Of a stretch of 64,000 nucleotides of DNA, positions 48,401 to 60,054 are shown piece by piece; positions within the stretch are counted from its first letter, which is position 1, and each line of letters starts with the position of its first letter. A program made the translations under genes and the position numbers. Source of the stretch: Phallus indusiatus (taxonomy: Eukaryota > Basidiomycota > Agaricomycetes > Phallales > Phallaceae); the NCBI GenBank assembly GCA_027605045.1, contig JAQFWX010000020.1, positions 434,001-498,000 of the forward strand. The letters are read 5' to 3'. A model generated the notes under the pieces. That model searched no databases. It worked only from the letters and a program-made list of their open reading frames with translations, and was not told where the DNA came from.

Positions 48401-50974
48401 CGAAAGGCCAAACAACTACACTAGAAGCCGCAACCGATTCCAGCAGGGGATCGCAATGGTTACTTCTCTGTCGACCTCAAGGGGTCCTAGAGGTCGATAC
48501 TCTTTCGTTATTTCGATTGCTTAATGTTCAATGCTCATGTTTTTTGAAGATATGGTCGCTTCCGAAGCTTGCTCTAGTATTTTCGACGACGTTTACTGTT
48601 CCTTTGCAAAGCACATTAACGGAATCCTTGGATGCTGTAGCAAAATCAGTGCCAGAAGATCCTCCAAGAAAACCTGACCATTTTGATATTGAACAACTCA
48701 TTATAACTCCGTTAGGCGAGAACGATCCTTCTTTGCATCTCTTGGTGGGCTTTTATATTCACCGAGACAATGTCCTATTGACGTCATATTTTTATCAAGG
48801 TATATATCCGGTGCGCTCAGCTTGCAATATACAAAATTCACCCAACGACTGCGCCGCCTGAATTCCCATCACATCGTGAATCCAGCCTTCTTGTTCAATT
48901 TACCAAAATCCTTTCAAAATCCCTCGACTCCTTTGATGAAGCCTCGGAACAAGGCGCACCGCATGAGAACAAGCGTATACAACGGCGTCTAATACCATTC
49001 AAAACCCAAACAAAACCATCCCATTCGTTGAACGGAGTGTTTTTCACTGGGGATAGGCCGCATTGGATTATCGCTACGAATCGAGGGGGCGTTAGGTTAT
49101 TTCCTTCGGGACATTCAGTTGTGCACGCCTTTACCACATGTTCGGTGTGGGGCTCTAAAGGAGATTTCCTACTTTATACGGACGAGGTACATATTCAGCA
49201 TTTATTAAACAAAAATGGTAGACACTTACGATAGCATATGTTAGGGTCCATGCTTGATCGAATGGATGCCTGATTTGTGTTTGGATGCCCCGATACCTTT
49301 ACGCTCTATACCCCGAGGCCGACCTTACACGAGTATCACGCATGATCCGTCAACAGGATTAATCGTGGCAGCGTCTTCATTAAAAACTAAATTCGTTCTA
49401 TTCGATGATGATGGGGAGCCCAGCTGGGTACCGGATGGTATGCTAATTTAATGCCAATTTTTGGTGATATTGCTAATGACCTCTAAGCAATGAACATTAG
49501 CGAACCACAAATGGAGTCCTCAACGCTAGAACTTATATCTCCAGAAGATTGGACTACGTTGGATGGGTATGCACTTTTCTCAACTTCTTGTGCAGTAGCT
49601 AATACCTCTCAGATATGAATTCCCCTCGAATGAATTTGTCAACGCAATCGAATGCGTTGAATTAGAAACACTAAGCACGTCCAGTGGATTAAAAGAGTTT
49701 ATTGCTGTGGCTACTACCGTTTTCCGCGGAGAAGATCTGGCTGTCAAAGGAGCTGTAAAGCCGTTTATTTCGATTATTATTATTATTTATTATTGATAAT
49801 GGCACAGGCGTACATTTTCGAAATAATTGAGGTTGTTCCCGATCCTGTTTCAAAAAGACGCCACCGTCTACGGCTACTTTGTCGCGACGACGCCAAGGGA
49901 GCCGTGACAGCTATTTGCGGCATCAATGGTTACCTCGTGTCGTCTATGGGCCAAAAGGCACGTTATATGATAATAATCCGCTATATCACGCAGCACTTAA
50001 CAGGCGTTAAAAAAGGTTTTTGTCCGCGCTTTTGAGCTGGACGAACGGCTAGTTGGCGTGGCATTTCTTGATGTCGGAGTATACGTGACGTCACTGAAAA
50101 CAATGAAGAATATTTTGTTGATTGGTGATGCCGTCAAGGGGGTTTGGTTTGTTGCTTTCCAGGTGCGCTGTTGATTTTTTTGTTATGAATCAATATTGAT
50201 ATGTAAAACTTCTTACATCAACGACAGGAGGATCCGTTCAAATTAGCTGTCCTTGGAAAATATGGACAGCACACAGCCATCTCCCAAGTTGATTTCTTCT
50301 TCAGGGATGACCAACTTTCTATTATAGTAGGGGATGAAGACGGTGTGATCCGTCTGCTTACATATGATCCCTTGAGTATGTCTTGCGCTACCGTACTTTT
50401 CTTTACTTTTCAACTCCTTTTCGCAGACTTGGAGTCCCAAGGCGGGCAAGAACTCGTATTGAATACGGAATTCAACGGCCATAGCGAATATCGTACATCT
50501 ATCACGACTATATCTCGGACGAAGTCAGACCTGCCATTCTCACGTTTATTGATGGGTACGGTGAAAGTGTTATGAGCTGGTGTCATTAAGCTAATACTAA
50601 GTCCATTAGCATCGGTTGATGGGTCTCTTCACGTACTATTACCAGTTGATGATGCAGTTTATAAACGTCTGCAGCTTTTGCAAGGTCAACTGACCCGTAA
50701 CGTTCAACACGTTGCCGGATTGAACCCAAGAGCCTTTAGGTAGTTTATTTCCATCCCTATTTCGTTTGTTCGTTTCTGATACTAGCGAACTGTGGTTAGG
50801 TTTGTCAAGAACGAATATACTGCTCAGCCGCTCAACAAAAGTATCCTTGATGATGGATTGTTAGATATATTTGACGAGTTGCCTGTGTCTAAGCAAGTGG
50901 AGATGACCAGGCAGATAGCTTCTGAGCGAGCGATCATAGTGAAGGACCTTATAACTAATGCTGGGTCCTGGTAG
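45473..50974 (+). CDS. CFT1: Cleavage and polyadenylation specificity factor subunit CFT1/CPSF160
   Basis: It is the large scaffold of the pre-mRNA 3'-end processing complex, built from three beta-propellers that organise poly(A)-signal recognition. The ATG at 45473 gives MQGLRRELLPPSGVEYATSL, the usual opening, then NLVVARSSYLRIYEI (propeller 1), YLVRSHRLHGVVIGLDRVKT, and after an intron ILEWS..., HDL.., FLPGFNNPTIAILCEYQQTW and FVITLDLNTRLYPII. Later exons cover propeller 2. The C-terminal CPSF_A domain begins near 49640 with FVNAIECVELETL, AVATTVFRGEDLAVKG, YIFEIIEVVPDP and NGYLVSSMGQK, and continues to LYVGDEDG-like text and RRHRLRLL. It ends MTRQIASERAIIVKDL...NAGSW at 50974. About fifteen short introns are needed and no frame break was found. 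Confidence 0.9.
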
Positions 50975-51872
50975 TCCTATCGACTGGAATCTGTAACTTA
51001 AAAGTCATATGTGCGATTTGTATATACGTATGGTTCAGGTGTGTTGTGAATTAATAAAATTCAGTGATGAATCCAGTTCAATTAATTTAGCTTGAGGTTT
51101 TGTTTTCCATGAAGCCAGCCTTATACTAGTAGTATGTATAACATTATTCCCTTCCCTCTCGTATTATCGTTTCTGAGCTTTATAGTCTCAAAATGACAGC
51201 TTGATTCGAAGATAAAAAATCAGAATTGTTTTGGCACTCCTATTCCGAAGTTCTGCATTACAGTCCGACTCATCGCGAGAATTCGCTTAGTGGCGGCCGG
51301 CTGTTACTTCTCATTTTAGTTCATAATTCCCAAAAGCCTGTACACTTCATAAGACCGCGGAAGTCGAGGGAAGTCGAGACCGGGGAATGCGGTGAGGCGG
51401 TGTGTTAATCCCACCAGTACTAGGCCTCAGTGATCAAAATCCCGCAGCTTAAATAGAGCTTGTTAGGGTCGTGGCAATACGTCGTCTCGTTCCTAATGCG
51501 AGAGTTCTTTTTTTTTTGTCTGAGCACATCATAAAAGGCGTCGAAGCTAAAGACTTGGAGGACAGCCGGTAAAGCCAAGTTTCGGCAAGGTTTCGGAAGA
51601 TCAAATTGAGACTGCCGCTTTACGTCAGCAGAGATACATCAGCGTGGCGTTGCAAATCTTTGAGATGCGACCGAAACAGGTTACAAATGCCCCGGGGAGA
51701 TCGAGGTGCTCCGAGGCGATTATCAGTTTTCCTATATTCATGTGTCCGAGGGCATGCAACACGAGTTCCAGCTCCAGCATGTATATAAGGATCGAATGCA
51801 TGTCTCTTTATCGTTATCGTCTTTTCAAACCGCACTGTCTGCAAACGAACGAACGATAACAATTGATTCCTA
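50975..51872. other. Spacer upstream of the GMC oxidoreductase
   Basis: This is tandem-orientation spacer. Short frames at 51226-51862 have no recognisable domain. A TATA-like atgtatataagg at about 51779-51790 sits some 85 bases before the next start codon and is a plausible core promoter. Confidence 0.4.
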
Positions 51873-54800
51873 ATGGCGAATAAATTTGCTCGCGTTGAGG
51901 ATGTTGCGAAGAAAACGTTTGACTACATTGTTGTCGGTAAGTTGTGGGTTGTTGCTTCTCTTGATCTGATGCCTAACAGTTCTATAAAGGGGGAGGGGTA
52001 TGGTTTGATACCTAGTCAGAATTACCAAATCTCGACTGATCTTCGGATCGATTGTAGGTAGCTGGTTCAGTTGTCGCAAGCCGACTATCAGAAAACCCAG
52101 AAACGACTGTCTTACTACTCGAGGCTGGCAAAGGACGTCCTCGTGATTACTTCATCGGTGGGTCAAACTTACACTCTTCAAGTCTCTGTGTTTAAATGTA
52201 CGTTTTGAAAACAGATAAACCTTTGGGTGCATTGTGGATGAGCGAACAATTGGGGAATGCCGAGTACGAATGGCTTCTTTCAACGGTTTGTATTCGATTC
52301 GCATTTTCATAAACGCCGACATCCAATCTATTTTCAGATTCCTCAAAAGAAAGCTGCTGACAGAAAGATACCTATTCCTGTGTAAAGACGATTTGATTTT
52401 TCTTTTTTTTTTCGTTCACAATTTTTAAATTTCAATACAGCGGAAAAGGGCTCGGTGGAAGTTCGAACACAAATATGCTCATGTGGCTTCGTCCAGGCCG
52501 AGATGAGATTGACGGTAGTTATATTCTTTTACATATGCTAGAACGATGCTCATTATCTCGCTTAGCATGGGAGAAGTTTGGAAATTCGGGCTGGGCATAT
52601 AAGGATTTGATCCCTTGTGTTCAAAAAGCCGAGAGGTCAGCAGCGTTTCGTTGATACTCCCCCCACTTAGATATAAGAATTTTTTTCAGATTCCATCCAC
52701 CTTCCGCACAAGCTATCAAAAACGACGCACTTGCAGAGGACCAATCCTGGTACGGGAAAAATGGTATTGTGTTTGATATTTATTTTATCTTGAACTTATA
52801 TGAAGCCCGGCCCTTGTAATTTATTTTCCTATCAGGTCCCCTCCCAATCTCGTATTGCGAATTTTCATCGGGTTTAGACAAATATTATAGAGAAGTCAGT
52901 TACGGTTTTTTCCCCCTTGGTTGAAAGCCCTAAATGTTTCTCAAGACATCCATAAACCGAGGTATACCCCTCAGACCGGATCACGTCAGTGACAATATGA
53001 ACACTTTGACACATGCTTACCGTAAATTTTATCACAGGCACTTGGAGATTATACGGGATATTGGAGTAACCCTGTTGCCATAGATCCCGAGACAAATACT
53101 CGCTCTACTGCCTTCAAGGTAAGGAAAATATCGAGCATATTGCAAAAATAACCTCGCTCATAACTTTTAGGGTTACATACTTCCAAACCTAGGGCGAAAA
53201 AATCTCACCGTACTTACTGAAGCGCAGGCGACAAAAGTGCTAACGAAAACCCATGACAGTTCGAAAGAAAACGTCACTGCAGATGGTGTTGAATTTGTGT
53301 TGGGTGGCGAAACGTTAGTCGCGTATGCAAAGAAAGAGGTTCTATTATGCGCTGGGTGAAAATACTCTTTTTATTGTTTAACTATTGTTGTTGATTAAGT
53401 TTTCTCTCAGAGCGATCAAAACTCCACAAATTTTGGAGCTCAGCGGGATCGGAAGTCCAAAGATTCTTAAACCCTTGGGTATCCCCACCGTTATTGATCT
53501 TCCCGGAGTAGGAGAGAAATTACAGGATCACTACTTGTGTATAAATATCACATTTGGTATGCCAAAATACTTCCTTTGAACGGTCTCACACCGGAGATAA
53601 ATAACTACTTTTTTTAGAGCTTACCCCAGAATGTGTAGGGGAAACGCTTGATATTTTGAGAGACTCCATAGAACTCGCGAAGTACAGGAAAATATAGTAA
53701 GTTTACATTTTGAGGAGGTTTATTCCCCGCTGAATTAGAATCACCAGTGACGAGGGAAAACACGGCCTTCTGTCTTACGTTCAACACGAGGTTATATACA
53801 CCTCAATTCAATCAATCTCTCCCAAAGCAGATGACATTATAGCGCGACACGAAAAGCAAATTTCTGATCGTATTGCTAGTTTAAGTGGTGATCCAGAAAG
53901 AGTCAAATGGCTGAAAGCACAGCTGGAGATCCAACTCGCGAGCTTGAAAAATCCCAAATACCCCGAGATTGAATTCATGTTTTGTCCCTATGTTTTCGGT
54001 TCTCCTTGTGCGTACATACATACTCTTTCTTCCCCATTTATTCGCTGATTCAGAGACAATTGCAGACGAGCCCGAGGCCGGAAAGAAGTATATAACCGTT
54101 GCGTGCGGCATGGTTATGCCGTGGTCCAGAGGAACAACGGTATCCACTAACTCATTATTCAATCGCACTCTTTTTATGTTCATTTTATGTTTTTTTAATA
54201 GCATATAACTTCAGCAGATCCTCTTCAGAAACCAGAAATCGACATAAACTTCTTCGAGTATGATATCGATCTAGATATCTTGGTCGAGGGACTCAAATGG
54301 GCGCGGCAACTCAAAGATCACGAGCCATTAAAGAGCATTATTGCCAAGGAAGTGTCCCCAGGGGAGGGTAAAATGGTCACTGATGAAGAATTGCGAGGTG
54401 CGTGCCGCCGCTTTAACGATGCTTTTTGATATCGACTGTTAATTCAAATAATTTTACGCATGTAGAGTATATCAAAAGTACTCTGTTTACATTTTTCCGT
54501 AAGTCTTTTCATGTTTCTTCTCCATCTTTTGATCTTAACTTTTTATCCAGACTTGAGCGGATCAGCTTCTATGATTTCTCGGGACAAATTAGGTGTCGTC
54601 GATCCTAAGCTCAAAGTAAGATTTCTCTATTCTTATATTGTGTATAATTGCTAACAGGACCATAGGTTTATGGAACAAATAACATAAGGGTCTGTGATTA
54701 TTCAATTGCGCCGATAGGTGTAGCCGTACATTCACAATGTCCGTAATCGCCGAGATCTTGTTACCTCATCTCAGTAATTAACTTTCATATATTTAGGCAC

Positions 54801-54905
54801 AACGTATGGTATCGGGGAAAGAGGTTTGTACTCTTATCGTAGCTTTTGTCTTGTAACTGACAATGCTAAATTTTAGCCGTGGAAATCATCAAGGCCGATG
54901 GATAG
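51873..54905 (+). CDS. GMC oxidoreductase (FAD alcohol oxidase/dehydrogenase)
   Basis: It oxidises an alcohol using FAD, with O2 or a quinone as acceptor; the substrate is unknown. From the ATG at 51873 the N-terminus [22 protein letters not shown] leads into the Rossmann Gly loop, which continues through an 8-nt exon (51990-51997) to [27 protein letters not shown] signature 1 is [19 protein letters not shown] and signature 2 is [15 protein letters not shown]. The C-terminal region has FFH (catalytic His, codon split by an intron near 54499) followed by [22 protein letters not shown], then [19 protein letters not shown] with the second active-site His and [16 protein letters not shown] at the end. 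No signal peptide is visible, so it is probably intracellular or peroxisomal rather than secreted. About fifteen introns are needed. Confidence 0.85.
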
Positions 54906-55288
54906 TTCCTCTTATGATTTGTAAATTTGACCTCGTCACATGTTGATCTTGGTCGTTGAATATTAAATACTGGGTAAAAAGGATATGTATAAGATTTATG
55001 TTTTTGGAATTAGTCTATTTAAAGAATTTTTTTGGCGAGTGGAAACACGGCGAGAATTAAAGCGCGTATGGTGTGTGTGTGGTAACTGTTATCGCTGTCG
55101 CCGGGTTGGAACAACTACCGGTTTCCGGATTCGGGACCGTACTCCGGTACCCATCGGTCTATGCTGCCCTTAGCGTCTACTGCTGGTGTACTTTTCCTAA
55201 TCCTGACCAATTACTATCAAACTTTGGTTGTGTTTGAAGAAATACGCATAAAGTATCATAATTAGAACATTGGGTAAAGAAGAAAAAA
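54906..55288. other. Convergent spacer
   Basis: Nothing recognisable; 3' ends of the GMC gene (+) and the coiled-coil gene (-). Confidence 0.4.
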
Positions 55289-56661
55289 CTAAGTATCAGA
55301 ATTAGCATTGGAATGATCTGTTGTAGCTGTTCCATTTCGACTCAAGACTCCAGTCTCCGCAACGCGATGACTGGATCTTGGTCGAGCAATAGGTTCAATC
55401 GCCCCATTGTTACCACTATGTCGAGAGGGAATGACCATAACGGAGGAACTCGGAAAAACGGGAAGAGAAGTTCCGTTTAAAGTAGGACTTGGCGGTATTG
55501 AGCGTTGATCGGTTGTGCTGCCGCGTCGACTCCTACTTCTACTCAAATCGCGCAGATTCCCTACTTCAGCGACACGTGCACCGGCCCTTCCGCTACGCGG
55601 ACTCCTCGTGTCGGTGGGTGATTGTGACATGGAAGTAACCTGACTGCCTAGGGAAGAAGATAGAGAAGGAGGAGGGACTGAGGGATACGAAAGTTGCAGG
55701 GGAGCTGGAGCTGGGTACGGTGGCGGTGGCGCGGAATGGAGGGACGCGGAGGACGGCGTGGTCAAATGCGTGGCATTAGAAACATGCGAGGCTGGATTCA
55801 ATTGTGTTAGGGGTGAGAAGGGGAATGGAGAGGGAGATAATGATGGAGAAGCGGTGAGAGGTGTATTGGAGGACGGGTTGTCATCAGACGGTTGTATTGT
55901 ATTCGCTCGATGTAGATGTGTATTATTCCTCGGAATAGGAACGGCTGATAGGGCAGATCGTGTAGACAGGAAAAAGGAGTTATTGGGAGAGTGAGAAGAG
56001 GATCTGCGATGCAGAGATTGCGAGAATGGCTCTGAAGATGATCCAGGTAATCCAACCAAGTTATCGACAGATAATCCAAGCTAAACGTGATGATAAACAA
56101 AGATATGTATAAGAAAGATAGTAATGACTTACGCGCCGTCGATGTTCAATAAGCTCTTCGCGGTATAGCTCGTTCAGCCTCGCCAGACGGATATAATCTC
56201 GTTCCGTGTCAACCAATCTGTTTCTCAAACTTTCATTCTCTGTCTTCATAGCTTCATACAGAACGTCAGCACTCGGGAACCTAGGATCTAATCCAGATGT
56301 TGAATCAAGTGAATGAGATTGCTGTTGCGAAGGGTCCGAGTCATCCGTATTCCCAGCTCTCTGCTGCCTCATCCTCATAACAGATAATTCACGGTTCAAA
56401 CGATTAACATGGGACTCTGACTCAGCCTCAAGGGCATTCTCAAGTGATATCTTTTCCTCTCGCAACTATAATCGCTTCCTTAATCTCACTGAGGACAAAA
56501 AGAAAGTAAAACAAACTTAAACGCACCTGCTCCAATTTACGAGAAAGGACATTGATTATTCGCTCTTCTTCGGCCTCATACGCATTGATCAAATCCTCAC
56601 GAGTATCTGCAGACGTAGAAGTGCTCGTTGACAAACGGCGAAGAATGGGTGAAGAGGACAT
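55289..56661 (-). CDS. CCDC6-like coiled-coil protein (DUF2046 type)
   Basis: Three exons: 56526-56661, about 56130-56465 and 55289-56084. The N-terminal half is coiled coil: DLINAYEAEEERIINVLSRK, LREEKISLENALEAESESHV, then NRLNRELSVMRMRQQRA, which matches the signature of the CCDC6/H4 family (EEE..N.L.RKL..L..EK..LE..LE.E.E..VN.L). A second helix has EAMKTENESLRNRLVDTERD. The C-terminal 250 residues are disordered, Ser/Pro-rich, with PPPPYPAPAPLQ and many SP/TP sites that could be phosphorylated. In animals CCDC6 is linked to checkpoint signalling; the fungal role is unknown. About 420 residues in all. Confidence 0.75.
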
Positions 56662-56890
56662 GGCGGTAGAGTCTTTTTGAAGTCGTTGCCAGTGTCTCGC
56701 CGACTTTTAAAAATCTGATTTAGGCGCCCACAAGGTGAGGGTCCATAAGGTAATACAATAAATATGCTAGTAACTTCTCACAACGACCCTCGCGTAAGTA
56801 AAAATGAAAAAAAAAAAATGTGGAACAAAATTATCTGACAATCCTAGTACGTACTTAAGAAAAATAACAAAGAAAAGAGGAACGCCCAGA

Positions 56891-59666
56891 TCAGAAATCA
56901 TATCCTTCCACCTTGAAAGCTCGGCCGTAGCGTAAATAACCCTCCATGATTTTTAGGATGGGCTCTGGTAGACCCATGCTCATCAGGGTGTATGAGATCT
57001 TGCCGTGTCCATACATCTGACCTAACTTGTAGAACTGTGTCGCAACGGGAGTAGGATACTAAAACAGAACGTTATTCGTAGAGCGCTACTAGAGACGACG
57101 AAGTATACTTACAGACATCTCAACGTAATACCTTGATAAAGAAGATAGAGCGAGTCAGAAGTTACATTAACGAAGAAGATATAAAGTCCTAACCTGTGGT
57201 TATGCGCCGTTAAACGTATAGCTGCTTGCAGAGCGCGCAGCAAATCGCCTTCCTCAGCGTACATCTCAAGCAACTTGGACCATGCCCGATGGCTGAACTT
57301 GGCATCTAAAGCCCGCTGATACGCCTCTTTGGCTTCCTCCTTATGATGGAGCCTCAGTCCTAGATCCCCAAGTATCTCCCACTCTGAACCAGTTTTACGA
57401 TAAGCAACATGTTGTGTCTTGAAATGCGCTACTTCGGCTCGGAAGATCGTCCATACACGCAGATCCTATTACAATCGTGTTATTTTCCATTTTTAGGCTA
57501 TATTAAAGAACCTTACCTCATAAAGAACCATGAACAGATTATCAAGCCATCGCTCGCACAGTCTCTTGTTACTGAAAGAAAAGGGCTCTGATGATGGGTC
57601 ATCTTCGTCATCCGCACGGTCATTGTCGTCCGACACGGCAGCTTGAGCAGGTTTATCCAACGAGACCGTGTCCGCTCTCAAAGTCGACGCATCCGCATCC
57701 GTCTCTTGAATGTCCTCAGCCTCCCTCCTCACCCGGTCGCTCTCAGTGGATATCCGGATAGTGGGTATGTTGGCCGTAATCGCCTCAACCTCAGACTCGA
57801 CGGGTGTTCGACTAGGCGATATAACCCCTCGCGTGGATGCATTTTCATCAGCGTCGACTTCGCTTTCACCATTCCCGTTGGTATGCTTGGTAGCTTCTAT
57901 CACGTTCTCGATCTCCACTTGTGCCTTCTGCATACGATATTCTTCTTCCATGACGAACACTGCCGATCGTGTTGAAAGCAGTTCATCCCAACCAATCTGA
58001 GAAACTAAACGTGTGAGAAGAGCATACGCTTTCCCAAATGTCCCACGTAGATTTGGAGCGGGTAATCGTCGTAGTGCCGGATCGACCTTAAAGGAGAAGG
58101 CACAGGATCAAAAACCTGAAACGGATGTTCAAAACAACCCACAATCATACCTCTGATTCTTCTTCACGGTCATCACCAAGCAACTGCGAATCAACAATAA
58201 ACTGCTTCATAGGCAAATGAGTTCGCTGAGGAGTGGGCATCCGGTGCAAATCACGGTCAGCATACGTGAACATGGGGCACGAATTCAACGTCAACAAGGC
58301 CGATTCGTATTGTCCCATGTCTATGTACACTTCAGTAAGCTTCGCCCAGGTGAGAAATTCGCTTGGAGAGCAGTTGACGGCTTGTCGTGCTAGCTTCAGA
58401 GCCCAGTCAAGCTTGCCTTTGCTACGAAGGAAATCGCATTGGACATGGAGGAGGGTATATGTCATTGGATGTTGACGGAAGGCAGCGGACATTACTTCAA
58501 CAGCTTTCACTTCTTCGTCTGTAGGGAACAGAGGTCAGCAACACTCCTCCTATGAAGAGGTATAAACAGAGCCTACTCATTCCAATATAACTCTGCGCAA
58601 GGAGTGAAGCAACTTCTGGGTACTTCACGTAGAGCTTTTCAAATAGATTGACAGCTTGACTGTATCGAAAACTGTCGCCAAAGTATTTGAGTATACCGGC
58701 TGTAAGATGATTCGACGCGATGCTGGCGACCTGAACCTCAGGCGCTGATCCCAGCTGCCAACCTATATAAAAATACATAAGAAAAAACAAATCACATGGC
58801 AAAGACGAGATTTATTCAAAACCTTTGGCGAACAATGTTTCAGCCGTTTGTAGGAAGCGGATCTCTGCTTCGGGGGTGGTGATAGGATCGAGCTTGCGGT
58901 ATCCCATCAGACGATAACTCGGATCGTCAGAGTATAATACCGAACGCAGTAAAGCCGAAAGATAGGTTTCTTGCCATATTTCCGGTGTTGCTTCATGTCT
59001 GATGAGAAAAAGATGATAAAAAATGAGTCCACCAAGCGCACAAACACGAAACAGGATATAACGCACCGTTCACCTCTCAAATCAACAACGTACGCGGATA
59101 CACCCCCAGGAATCTTGACATCCACCCTCACATCAACACGCGAGAAAGCATTGAAACAGCTTTTGATTTTATCCGATAACAAATTATCAGACAACACTCG
59201 ACTTAACCGACAGACAAGCCAACGAGACGAAACAACTAACCAGTAACACCCATTCCGAACTTTAAAAGCAGTACTTTTCGAGAACCATGCAGCATTATCT
59301 TCAACAGCGTACGTTAACGAATTCAAATAAGCCGCCAAAGAAGCAGATGATGAAGCATCCACCCCGGAAACGTAATGATACGTCCCGAGCTGCTCCTAAC
59401 CAAAAAAGCCGTATCAAGTCAGTCCCATTCCCATAAAACCAAACCAAAATAGAAGACCCGCACATCTTTTTGAGTTCTTCCGGGGCTTTTAACAGTGTGA
59501 CATAAGTCAGGCGGACCAAGTTCGCGAAAAGTTGCTAAGAAAAGGTTCGACTCTTTGAATACAAACGCTCAACAAAAGAGACAGTACCTAGTAGTTCTGT
59601 GCGCGCGACAAGCGATTCCCCAACATCCACTTCAAAAAACTCGGGAACGTCTCGAAATGTGTCCAT
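56891..59666 (-). CDS. Exomer ChAPs subunit (Chs5-Arf1-binding protein, BCH1/BUD7 type)
   Basis: ChAPs proteins are TPR-rich subunits of exomer, which sorts cargo such as chitin synthase III from the trans-Golgi to the plasma membrane. The ATG at 59666 gives MDTFRDVPEFFEVDVGESLV, then ANLVRLTYVTLLKAPEELKK and GTYHYVSGVDASSSASLAAY. TPR-like stretches follow: YSQAVNLFEKLYVKYPEVAS, EEVKAVEVMSAAFRQHP, WALKLARQAVNCSPSEFLTW and MGQYESALLTLNSCPMF, then HLPMKQFIVDSQLLGDDREE. A Glu/Ser-rich disordered insert (about 120 residues) separates this from SNKRLCERWLDNLFMVLYEDL. The end is YKLGQMYGHGKISYTLMSMG, LPEPILKIMEGYLRYGRAFK, VEGYDF, stop at 56891-56893. The match spans the whole protein. Confidence 0.85.
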
Positions 59667-60054
59667 CCAAACCAATGGAAAGGTATAGTGGTCCTTGTTT
59701 TTTTTTGTGGTTCAAGTTGGCAGTGCCAGTTGATAGTGATGAAGGTTTGAAGATAGAATTACGTAAGCGACTACGAATGCTATTCGTTGTTGAAAAGTCT
59801 ACAGTCATATTGGGTAAAAAATTGTGATAGATAAGAGTACAGATGTTGATGACGAATGCATAACGTCCTTGTTCTAAGAAATCACGTCCATTCGATCAAA
59901 ACAGAAGAGAAGAAAGAAAGAAAGAAAAATGAAGCTGTTGAAGCTCGTTTTTGTAACCGATCCTGCAATGAGCGGTTTATCTCTAAATCTCAAAATAGCC
60001 AAGGTCCAACTAAAAAAGATGGAAAATCAAATAAATATAAAGATAAAATAGAGA

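Noticed and set aside
51873..54905. Secreted aryl-alcohol oxidase partner for the peroxidases
   Set aside because: The GMC protein has no visible signal peptide and lies about 15 kb away among housekeeping genes.
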